Positions 1 through 5,214 are shown, counted from the stretch's first letter. The stretch: 6,387 nucleotides of DNA from CALVXC01 sp036636255 (GCA_036636255.1 JAVWOV010000046.1:1-6387); one strand, 5' to 3'. Notes: generated from the letters alone by a model not told the origin. Translations and numbers: made by a program.

Positions 1-2
1 CA

Positions 3-65
3 CAAGTGTGGAATGAAATATTAGAGGCTCAAAAAGATAAACAAATAATTTTAGCTAAGGAATAG
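3..65 (+). CDS. 3' end of an unidentified gene upstream of thiI (partial)
   Basis: Only one frame is open from the left edge. It gives 20 residues, QVWNEILEAQKDKQIILAKE, then TAG at 63-65. The other two forward frames stop within the first 25 bases. The tail is hydrophilic and helix-prone, and I do not recognise the family. In Bacillus a cysteine desulfurase often precedes thiI, but this tail does not look like the end of one. The TAG overlaps the thiI ribosome binding site (64-69), which suggests the two genes share a transcript and may be translationally coupled. It is the only TAG stop among the genes seen here. Whether this is truly coding cannot be settled from 20 codons. Confidence 0.5.
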   Translation, partial: QVWNEILEAQKDKQIILAKE

Positions 66-69
66 GAGG
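64..69 (+). promoter_or_regulatory. Ribosome binding site of thiI, overlapping the upstream stop codon
   Basis: AGGAGG lies 4 nt before the ATG at 74. Its first two bases are the last two bases of the upstream TAG. A ribosome terminating there would sit directly on the thiI start region, consistent with coupling. Confidence 0.8.
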
Positions 70-73
70 AGCA

Positions 74-1249
74 ATGGAAAAATTAATTTTAATAAAGTAT
101 GGTGAATTAACTACTAAAAAAAATAATCGTAATATGTTTATAAATTTATTAGAAAAAAATATTAAAAATATTTTAAAAAATTATCCGATCAAAATAATTA
201 AAGATCGTGTAAGAATGTTTATCGAGGTGGATAACTTATATATTCCTGAAATATCTCAAAAATTACAAACAATATTTGGTATTCATAGTATAGTAATTGC
301 TAATAAAACAAATAATAATATAGATGATATAAAAGCGACTATTTTAGCTATTCTTAAAAATGAAAATTTTAAAACATTTAAAGTTCAAACAAAAAGAGCT
401 AATAAAAATTTTGCTATTTCATCAATGGAGTTTAGTAAAGAAATGGGTGGATTAGTTTTGGCAAATTTTAATTGCCAAGTTGACGTTCATCATCCGGATT
501 TATTAATAAAAATAGAAATTCGTCAGAATACGTATATTTCTACTGCGGAAATACCTTGTCTTGGAGGTTATCCGGTTGGTGTTCAGGGGAAAGGGTTACT
601 TATGTTAAGTGGGGGAATTGACAGTCCTGTTGCTGGTTATTTAGCTTTAAAACGTGGAGTTGATTTAGAATGCCTTTATTTTGAATCGCCACCACATACT
701 AGTTTGGAAGCTAAAAATAAGGTGATAAGTTTAGCTCAAAAAATAAATGCTTATTCAGGTAATATAAAACTTCATATTTTGCCGTTTACTAAATTGCAAG
801 AAGAAATTTATAAAAATATTCCTGAAAATTATATGATAACTATATTAAGAAGAATGATGTATCGGATTGCAGAAAGACTTGTTAGAAAAAACAAGTTAAA
901 AGTAATTATTAATGGTGAGAGTATTGGTCAAGTAGCTAGTCAAACGTTATCAAGTATGATTGTAATAAATGAAGTAACTACTTTACCAGTAATTCGGCCA
1001 GTAGCTACTTTAGATAAAATTGAAATAATTAGTATTGCTCAAAAAATAGCTACTTATGAAACTAGTATATTACCTTATGAGGATTGCTGCACTATTTTTT
1101 CACCTAAACATCCTATTATAAATCCTACTTTAGCTAAGTGCTTAGAATATGAGCAAAAAATAAATTTTGATAAATTAATTGATGAATGTCTTGAAAATAT
1201 TGAAACTATTAATTTGACTGTTGAAAATAATTACCAAAATTTACTATAA
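74..1249 (+). CDS. thiI: tRNA 4-thiouridine synthase / thiazole sulfurtransferase ThiI, rhodanese-less form
   Basis: ThiI adenylates U8 of tRNA and transfers sulfur to form 4-thiouridine. In many bacteria it also supplies sulfur for the thiamine thiazole ring. The 391-residue product has an N-terminal ferredoxin-like part and THUMP RNA-binding domain (about 1-165, with the FNCQVDVHHPDLLIKIEIR stretch), then a PP-loop ATPase domain. That domain carries the signature SGGIDSP at 179-185, GESIGQVASQT at 281-291 and YEDCCTIFSPKHP near 335-347. It lacks the C-terminal rhodanese domain of the E. coli protein (about 480 residues), as is usual in Bacillota, so sulfur probably comes directly from a cysteine desulfurase or another carrier. 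Cys338 and Cys339 are candidate sulfur-handling residues (inference). The ATG at 74 has a strong ribosome binding site. The SASP gene follows after 81 nt with no convincing terminator between. Confidence 0.96.
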   Translation: MEKLILIKYGELTTKKNNRNMFINLLEKNIKNILKNYPIKIIKDRVRMFIEVDNLYIPEISQKLQTIFGIHSIVIANKTNNNIDDIKATILAILKNENFKTFKVQTKRANKNFAISSMEFSKEMGGLVLANFNCQVDVHHPDLLIKIEIRQNTYISTAEIPCLGGYPVGVQGKGLLMLSGGIDSPVAGYLALKRGVDLECLYFESPPHTSLEAKNKVISLAQKINAYSGNIKLHILPFTKLQEEIYKNIPENYMITILRRMMYRIAERLVRKNKLKVIINGESIGQVASQTLSSMIVINEVTTLPVIRPVATLDKIEIISIAQKIATYETSILPYEDCCTIFSPKHPIINPTLAKCLEYEQKINFDKLIDECLENIETINLTVENNYQNLL

Positions 1250-1278
1250 AAAAGCCAGAAATTACCACAAATTTCGAC

Positions 1279-1307
1279 GTATTAAATAACCAAATGTACA
1301 CATTATA
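1279..1307 (+). promoter_or_regulatory. Probable sigma-G-type (forespore) promoter of the SASP gene
   Basis: GTATT at 1279-1283 and CATTATA at 1301-1307 are separated by 17 nt. The Bacillus sigma-G consensus is GHATR, 17-18 nt, CATWHTA. The -10 matches fully and the -35 matches 4 of 5. Transcription would begin near 1314, giving a short leader of about 17 nt that still contains the ribosome binding site at 1317-1322. Expression of alpha/beta SASPs from sigma-G promoters is the rule in Bacillus. The short leader is the one weak point. Confidence 0.6.
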
Positions 1308-1317
1308 TTAGTGTACA
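1295..1317. repeat. Perfect inverted repeat enclosing the SASP -10 element
   Basis: The arms TGTACAC (1295-1301) and GTGTACA (1311-1317) are perfect reverse complements around a 9-nt AT-only centre. The repeat contains the whole -10 element and ends on the first base of the ribosome binding site. It could be a dimeric repressor/activator operator. In transcripts reading through from thiI it could instead form a hairpin beside the ribosome binding site. No T-run follows, so it is not an intrinsic terminator. Confidence 0.7.
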
Positions 1318-1330
1318 GGAGGTGAAAATA

Positions 1331-1543
1331 ATGAATAATAAAGCGGCAAGTAAATTTGTTGTGCCTGGTGCTAAGGGTGCTATTGATAAAATGAAATATG
1401 AAATAGCAAATGAATTAGGTGTTGCTATGGGACCAGATGCAACTTCAAGAGCAAATGGATCTGTTGGTGGCGAAATTACTAAAAGATTAGTACAAATGGG
1501 TCAACAACAATTAGGAAGCACTACTGGATATCAAGCTAAATAA
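1331..1543 (+). CDS. Alpha/beta-type small acid-soluble spore protein (SASP)
   Basis: The 70-residue product coats and protects spore DNA in the forespore and is degraded at germination by the GPR protease. The family core is clear: KYEIANELGV at 22-31 contains the GPR cleavage site (expected between Glu28 and Leu29), and it runs into TSRANGSVGGEITKRLVQM at 38-56, the DNA-binding signature. The length is typical of the family. The start is the ATG at 1331, 8 nt after AGGAGG (1317-1322). A GTG at 1322 in the same frame overlaps that ribosome binding site and is not a credible start. The gene has its own forespore-type promoter and a terminator directly after it. Its position next to thiI resembles sspA in B. 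subtilis (from memory), but orthology to a specific ssp gene cannot be decided, so no symbol is given. Confidence 0.97.
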   Translation: MNNKAASKFVVPGAKGAIDKMKYEIANELGVAMGPDATSRANGSVGGEITKRLVQMGQQQLGSTTGYQAK

Positions 1544-1556
1544 TTAAAAAGAAAAC

Positions 1557-1579
1557 GACTACCTAGCTAGTCTTTTTTT
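1557..1579 (+). terminator. Intrinsic terminator of the SASP gene
   Basis: GACTA (1557-1561) pairs with TAGTC (1568-1572) around a 6-nt loop, followed directly by seven Ts (1573-1579). It lies 13 nt after the SASP stop. The stem is short, but its position and T-run fit a rho-independent terminator. Confidence 0.75.
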
Positions 1580-1588
1580 ATTAATAAT

Positions 1589-1603
1589 ATACAAAATTTG
1601 TAT
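1589..1603. repeat. 15-bp palindrome upstream of the 48-codon gene
   Basis: ATACAAA, a single A and TTTGTAT form a perfect palindrome (7-bp arms, 1-nt centre) in the gap after the SASP terminator. A 1-nt centre cannot form an RNA hairpin as such, so a protein-binding site is the more natural reading. Its right arm overlaps the possible -35 element (GTATT, 1600-1604) of the following gene. Short AT-rich palindromes arise easily by chance in DNA of this composition. Confidence 0.4.
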
Positions 1604-1629
1604 TTGAAAAAATATTACTTATTATTATA
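1600..1629 (+). promoter_or_regulatory. Possible forespore-type promoter of the 48-codon gene
   Basis: GTATT (1600-1604), 18 nt, TATTATA (1623-1629) resembles the element before the SASP gene: same -35, and a -10 differing in one base. An overlapping sigma-A-like reading is TTGAAA (1604-1609), 16 nt, TATAAG (1626-1631). Either would start transcription at about 1636-1638, inside the ribosome binding site (1634-1642), which argues against both. A preceding terminator means this gene needs its own promoter or readthrough. Confidence 0.25.
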
Positions 1630-1646
1630 AGATAAGGTGGTGAAAC

Positions 1647-1793
1647 ATGTTTGATGATAAACAATTAGATAATAAACAATTGATAGGTGAAGCAAATAAA
1701 AAATTTAAAATTAATAATATAACTAAAAAAATAGTATCATTAAGTGATAAAACTATTAAAAAGGAACTATTTCCTAAAAATAACAGGCATTAA
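1647..1793 (+). CDS. Small hypothetical protein, 48 residues
   Basis: ATG at 1647 follows AAGGTGGTG (1634-1642), a good ribosome binding site, and the frame runs to TAA at 1791-1793. The product starts MFDDKQLDNKQLIGEANKKF, is Lys- and Asn-rich and basic overall, and ends ELFPKNNRH. It has no membrane segment, signal peptide or Cys. I recognise no family. It sits between the SASP terminator and the clpP 3' end, and its last codons lie inside the 22-bp terminator palindrome. A placement directly after an SASP gene, with a possible forespore-like promoter, makes a spore-core small protein conceivable, but that is inference only. The strong ribosome binding site, the terminator ending and the uninterrupted frame argue that it is a real gene. 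Confidence 0.6.
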   Translation: MFDDKQLDNKQLIGEANKKFKINNITKKIVSLSDKTIKKELFPKNNRH

Positions 1794-1802
1794 TGCCTGT
1801 TA
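1781..1802. terminator. Shared terminator palindrome containing both convergent stop codons
   Basis: TAACAGGCATT and its exact reverse complement AATGCCTGTTA form a perfect 22-bp palindrome. It contains the stop of the 48-codon gene (TAA 1791-1793, + strand) and of clpP (TTA 1800-1802, read as TAA on the - strand). On the - strand the hairpin is followed by TTTTT, giving a good intrinsic terminator for clpP. On the + strand it is followed by TAATATTTTA, a weaker T-tract. It probably works in both directions. Confidence 0.82.
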
Positions 1803-2369
1803 TAATATTTTATCAATTAAACCATAATCAAGGGCTTCTTTGGCTGATAAAAAACAATCACGTTCTGTATCATTTGTAATTACTTTTATGTTTTTCCCGG
1901 TATTTTTGGCTAAAAGATTATTTAATTTGTCTTTTAATTTTAAAATTCTTTCGGCGGCAATTTTTATTTCTGTTGCTTGTCCTTGCGCCCCACCTAATGG
2001 CTGGTGAATCATTACTTCGCTGTTTGGTAGGCAACATCTTTTTCCTTTTTGGCCACTAGAAAGTAAAAATGCAGCCATACTAGCGGCCATACCAACACAA
2101 ATAGTTGAAACGTTACTTTTAATAAAATTCATTGTGTCATAAATAGCCATACCTGAAGTAACACTTCCGCCTGGTGAATTAATATATATACTAATGTCAT
2201 CATTATTTAATGAATCTAAATATAATAATTGTCCTACAATAGCATTAGAGTTCATATCGTCGATTTCCCCACTTAACATAATAATTCGATCTTTAAGTAA
2301 ACGTGAATAAATATCATAAGCAATTTGACCGTCACTATTTTTTTCGATAACTGTTGGAATCAAATTCAT
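1800..2369 (-). CDS. clpP: ATP-dependent Clp protease proteolytic subunit ClpP
   Basis: ClpP forms the cytoplasmic tetradecameric serine-protease chamber that degrades proteins unfolded by ClpX or ClpC ATPases, and acts in protein quality control and, in spore formers, development. The 189-residue length is typical. The catalytic triad is visible at the standard positions: Ser97 in GMAASMAAFLL, His122 in MIHQPLGG and Asp171 in TERDCFLSA. The oligomer and substrate-channel motif YINSPGGSVTSGMAIYDTM (62-80) is intact. The N-terminus begins with the usual LIPTVIEK. The start ATG (2367-2369) lies 6 nt after AGGAGG on the - strand (complement of CCTCCT, 2376-2381). It stands alone, without clpX nearby, divergent from the kinase. 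No CtsR heptad repeat is seen upstream. Confidence 0.98.
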   Translation of the reverse strand: MNLIPTVIEKNSDGQIAYDIYSRLLKDRIIMLSGEIDDMNSNAIVGQLLYLDSLNNDDISIYINSPGGSVTSGMAIYDTMNFIKSNVSTICVGMAASMAAFLLSSGQKGKRCCLPNSEVMIHQPLGGAQGQATEIKIAAERILKLKDKLNNLLAKNTGKNIKVITNDTERDCFLSAKEALDYGLIDKIL

Positions 2370-2402
2370 AAAACACCTCCTGTAATTATAATAAGTTTAA
2401 AA

Positions 2403-2432
2403 AGTAAAAATATTCATTAAAACGTGTGACAA
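2403..2432 (-). promoter_or_regulatory. Weak candidate promoter for clpP, overlapping the kinase -35
   Basis: On the - strand, TTGTCA (2432-2427) and TTTACT (2408-2403) are 18 nt apart, matching the sigma-A consensus at 5 of 6 and 4 of 6. The start would be near 2397, leaving a leader of about 28 nt. A TATAAT nearer the gene (2390-2385) is too close to the ribosome binding site to drive it. The -35 overlaps the kinase -35 on the other strand, so the two promoters would compete. Confidence 0.3.
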
Positions 2433-2454
2433 AATATTTTTTTTTTGATAAAAT
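2426..2454 (+). promoter_or_regulatory. Sigma-A-type promoter of the nucleoside kinase gene
   Basis: GTGACA (2426-2431) and TAAAAT (2449-2454) each match the sigma-A consensus at 5 of 6 and are spaced by 17 nt. The start would be near 2461, about 20 nt before the ATG at 2481, with the ribosome binding site (AGGGG, 2471-2475) inside the leader. The spacer contains a run of ten Ts (2437-2446). Confidence 0.65.
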
Positions 2455-2480
2455 GGATGTATAAGGGAAAAGGGGATAAA

Positions 2481-4013
2481 ATGGATAAAATGATAAAAGT
2501 TAGTTTTAGAGGTAAGGAAATTAAAGAATTTTTAGAAGAAACCACTTTGTTAGAGATTAGTCATAATTATTTAAAATATTATAACTATCCTATAATAGCG
2601 GCAAAAGTTGATAATGATATAACAGAATTAAGTGATAAAATATTTAAAAAGTGTAATATCGATTTTTATGATCGATCAAGTGCTATTGGTAATTCTATAT
2701 ATGGTCGTAGTTTACAGTTTTTATTAATTGTTGCTACCAAAAAAATATTAGGAAATAGTGTTGATGTAATTATTGAACATTCTATGGATAAGGGTTTTTA
2801 TTGTGAAATAAATGATGCTAAAATAGATAAAGTTATTTTAAAAAAAATTGAAGTAAAAATGCAAGAATTAGCTAAACAAAATCTTCTTTTTAATAAGGTG
2901 AGTGTTTCAAGGTCAGATGCTGTTAAATATTTTAAAAAGAGAAATCAAATGGACAAGGTAAAGGTTTTAAAATATATTAGTAATAGTTATGTTAATTTAT
3001 ATCGTTTAGAGGATATTTATGATTATTTTTATGGTGAACTTGCTTATAGTACGGGAGCAATTAATGATTTTAAATTAAATTATATTAAGGATAGTGGGTT
3101 TGTTGTTTGTTATCCAAGTATTTATAATCCAGAGTGTACGTTAGAATATGTTCATCGTTCACGATTGTTTGATAAATTCCTTGATTATACTAATTGGGGT
3201 AAAATGTTAGGAATTAGTAATGCTGCTGATTTAAATGATATTATAACAACTGGTAAATATGATGAATTAATTCGTATTTCGGAGGCTTATTCTAATAATC
3301 AATTAATTAAAATAGCTGATGAAATAAAGGAAAATAAAAAAAGTATTAAATTAATTTTAATAGCTGGTCCTACTTCGAGTGGTAAAACGACTACTTCTAA
3401 AAAATTAGATATATTTTTGAAAAGTAAGGGTGTTAAAACTCATCAAATTTCTATTGATGATTACTTTTATGATCGGGAAAAAACGCCTAAAAATAAAAAT
3501 GGTGAATATGATTTTGAATCACTTAAAGCTATTGATGTGACTTTGTTTAATCAGGATTTAATGCGTTTGTTAGCTTTTGAAAAAGTTCTATTGCCGGAGT
3601 TTAATTTTGTTTCGGGAAAAAGAGAATATAAAAAGAAGTGGTTACAAATAAACAATGAAGAGGTAATAATTATTGAAGGGTTACATGCTTTATCTGATGA
3701 TTTGACTTTATCAATTGAACGAAATCAGAAATTTAAAATATATGTTAGTCCTTTAACACAGCTTAATGTTGATAATCATAATCGTGTTCATACTAGTGAT
3801 ACTAGACGATTAAGAAGAATTATTCGTGATAATAAGTTTCGGGGTTATAATGCTACTGATACGTTACATATGTGGAAAGAAATAAGAGAGAGTGAAGAGA
3901 AAAATATTTTTCCTTTTCAAGATGATGCGGATGTTATTGTTAATACAGCGCTTATTTATGAGCTTGGTGTGTTAAAGGCGTTTGCTGAGCCATTATTGTT
4001 TTCTGTTGATTAA
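2481..4013 (+). CDS. Nucleoside (uridine-type) kinase with TGS/ThrRS-like N-terminus, ended early by an in-frame TAA
   Basis: The protein belongs to the family joining a TGS-like and threonyl-tRNA-synthetase-like N-terminal region to a uridine-kinase/phosphoribulokinase-type P-loop kinase. It is expected to phosphorylate a nucleoside; the exact substrate is not visible. Numbered from the ATG at 2481: TGS-like region about 3-60; ThrRS-like HSMDKGFYCEI at 100-110; Walker A GPTSSGKT at 296-303 (Lys302); DDYFY at 326-330; Walker-B-like IIEGLHAL at 397-404; Arg-rich lid HTSDTRRLRRIIRD at 437-450. The ATG at 2481 is chosen because AGGGG sits 5 nt upstream. The same-frame TTG at 2445 lies within the promoter, before the predicted transcript start. 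The frame stops at TAA 4011-4013 after 510 residues, short of the usual roughly 550, and the missing C-terminus continues in frame directly afterwards. The ATP-binding core is complete, so the shortened product may or may not be active. Confidence 0.88.
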   Translation: MDKMIKVSFRGKEIKEFLEETTLLEISHNYLKYYNYPIIAAKVDNDITELSDKIFKKCNIDFYDRSSAIGNSIYGRSLQFLLIVATKKILGNSVDVIIEHSMDKGFYCEINDAKIDKVILKKIEVKMQELAKQNLLFNKVSVSRSDAVKYFKKRNQMDKVKVLKYISNSYVNLYRLEDIYDYFYGELAYSTGAINDFKLNYIKDSGFVVCYPSIYNPECTLEYVHRSRLFDKFLDYTNWGKMLGISNAADLNDIITTGKYDELIRISEAYSNNQLIKIADEIKENKKSIKLILIAGPTSSGKTTTSKKLDIFLKSKGVKTHQISIDDYFYDREKTPKNKNGEYDFESLKAIDVTLFNQDLMRLLAFEKVLLPEFNFVSGKREYKKKWLQINNEEVIIIEGLHALSDDLTLSIERNQKFKIYVSPLTQLNVDNHNRVHTSDTRRLRRIIRDNKFRGYNATDTLHMWKEIRESEEKNIFPFQDDADVIVNTALIYELGVLKAFAEPLLFSVD

Positions 4014-4142
4014 AGTGATGAAGAATATCCAGAAGCGATTAGATTGATTAATTTGCTTCGTAATTTTTTGCCAATACCGTCAGATGATATACCTAAGGAT
4101 TCGGTTTTACGGGAGTTTATTGGTAATAGTTGTTTTAAATAA
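4014..4142 (+). pseudogene. In-frame C-terminal remnant (or readthrough extension) of the nucleoside kinase
   Basis: Directly after the TAA at 4011-4013 and in the same frame, 42 codons run to a second TAA at 4140-4142. They encode SDEEYPEAIRLINLLRNF, then LPIPSDDIPKDSVLREFIG and NSCFK. This is the characteristic conserved C-terminus of the kinase family (FLPIPSDDIP, SxLREFIGxSCF). With the TAA read as one amino acid, the protein would be 553 residues, the normal family size. There is no in-frame ATG or ribosome binding site here, so it is not an independent gene. A single-base nonsense change, programmed readthrough or a sequence error would each explain it. Confidence 0.85.
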
Positions 4143-4148
4143 TATAGA
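4120..4148 (+). promoter_or_regulatory. Weak candidate promoter for gapA within the kinase tail
   Basis: TTGGTA (4120-4125), 17 nt, TATAGA (4143-4148) matches the sigma-A consensus at 4 of 6 in each box. Transcription would start near 4155, inside the inverted repeat that precedes gapA. With only 39 nt after the kinase frame and no terminator seen, gapA could equally be co-transcribed from the kinase promoter. Confidence 0.3.
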
Positions 4149-4152
4149 AAGA

Positions 4153-4170
4153 AATCAATATAAATTGATT
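4153..4170. repeat. Inverted repeat abutting the gapA ribosome binding site
   Basis: AATCAAT (4153-4159) and ATTGATT (4164-4170) are perfect 7-bp arms around a 4-nt loop. The next base begins the ribosome binding site (GAGG, 4171-4174). It could be a 5'-leader hairpin that affects mRNA stability or ribosome access, or a repressor operator just downstream of the candidate promoter. It is AT-rich, so the RNA stem would be weak. Confidence 0.5.
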
Positions 4171-4181
4171 GAGGTAAAAAG

Positions 4182-5192
4182 ATGATAAAAGTTGCTATTA
4201 ATGGTTTTGGAAGAATAGGCCGTCTTGTTTTTAGAATTATGGAGGAAGATCCAGCTTTTGAGGTGGTAGCTATTAATGATTTAACTGAACCTGAACAATT
4301 AGCATATCTTCTTAAGTATGATACTAATCATCGTAGTTATAAAGTAAATGATATAAGTTATGATGATGAAAATATTATTATAGATAATAGAAAAGTAAAG
4401 GTTTTTAATCAAACTGATCCTAGTAAATTACCTTGGGAAAAATTGCAAATTGATGAAGTTTTTGAGTGTACAGGTCATTTTACTGATAAAGAAAAAGCTA
4501 ATAGTCATCTAATAGCTGGTGCTAAAAAAGTAGTTATTTCTGCTCCTGGCAAGGGTGAAATGAAAACAGTTGTTTATAATGTTAATGAAAATATTTTAAC
4601 AAGAGATGATCAAATTATTAGTGCTGCTAGTTGTACTACTAATTGTTTAGCGCCAGTTGTTCAAATATTAGATGATAATTTTAATATTATTAAAGGTTAT
4701 ATGACCACAATACATGCATATACTAATGATCAAACGATTTTGGATGTTGCTCATAAAAAAGGAATAAAGGCGCGCCGAGGACGAGCTGGTGCAATGAATA
4801 TTGTGCCATCATCGACTGGAGCTGCTAAAGCTGTTGGTTTAGTTTTACCTAATTTAAAGGGTAAATTAGATGGTAGTGCTTTAAGGGTGCCAACATCAAC
4901 TGGTTCGGTTGTTGATTTAACAATTGAGTTTGGTCAAAAAGTAACTGTTCAACAAATTAATGAGGCTATTAAAGAAAATACCAATGAAACAATTGGATTT
5001 ACTGTTGATCCAATTGTATCAAGTGATATTATTGGATCATCGTATGGGGCTTTAGTTGATGGATTGTTAACAAGTGTTTTAGAAGTTGATGGTAGGCAAT
5101 TAATTAAAGTAGTAGCATGGTATGATAATGAAATGGGTTATAGTTATCAAATGGTTAGAACGGCAAAATATTTATATGAAATAAATAGTTAA
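4182..5192 (+). CDS. gapA: Glyceraldehyde-3-phosphate dehydrogenase, type I (glycolytic GapA type)
   Basis: Catalyses oxidative phosphorylation of glyceraldehyde-3-phosphate to 1,3-bisphosphoglycerate in glycolysis, in the cytoplasm as a tetramer. The 336-residue length is standard. The N-terminal Rossmann motif is NGFGRIGR (7-14). Asp33 in AINDLTEP is the residue that favours NAD over NADP. The active site SAASCTTNCLAPV gives catalytic Cys151, and His178 is in TTIHAYTNDQ. The C-terminal WYDNEMGYSYQMV (313-325) is intact. The pair normally Leu-Pro before the S-loop His is Val-Ala here (189-190), in DVAHKKGIKARRGRAGAMN. The ATG at 4182 follows GAGG at 4171-4174 by 7 nt. No other glycolytic gene is adjacent. 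A strong terminator follows, so gapA ends its transcription unit. Confidence 0.97.
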   Translation: MIKVAINGFGRIGRLVFRIMEEDPAFEVVAINDLTEPEQLAYLLKYDTNHRSYKVNDISYDDENIIIDNRKVKVFNQTDPSKLPWEKLQIDEVFECTGHFTDKEKANSHLIAGAKKVVISAPGKGEMKTVVYNVNENILTRDDQIISAASCTTNCLAPVVQILDDNFNIIKGYMTTIHAYTNDQTILDVAHKKGIKARRGRAGAMNIVPSSTGAAKAVGLVLPNLKGKLDGSALRVPTSTGSVVDLTIEFGQKVTVQQINEAIKENTNETIGFTVDPIVSSDIIGSSYGALVDGLLTSVLEVDGRQLIKVVAWYDNEMGYSYQMVRTAKYLYEINS

Positions 5193-5214
5193 AATTTAAG
5201 TTAGTAAATAATTA

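Noticed and set aside
1258..1275. Inverted repeat GAAATT/AATTTC after thiI as a terminator
   Set aside because: The 6-bp AT-rich stem is weak and no T-run follows, so there is no support for intrinsic termination.
1322..1330. GTG start for the SASP gene
   Set aside because: The GTG is part of the AGGAGGTG ribosome binding site that serves the ATG at 1331.
2385..2390. TATAAT on the - strand as the clpP -10 box
   Set aside because: Transcription would start inside the clpP ribosome binding site, and there is no -35 at 17 nt. It is probably a chance match in AT-rich DNA.
2445..2480. Upstream TTG start for the kinase
   Set aside because: It lies inside the -10 region of a good promoter and before the predicted transcript start, with no ribosome binding site. 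The ATG at 2481 has AGGGG 5 nt upstream.
4011..4013. TAA reassigned to an amino acid genome-wide
   Set aside because: TAA ends thiI, the SASP gene, the 48-codon gene, clpP, gapA and the sortase gene at their expected family lengths.
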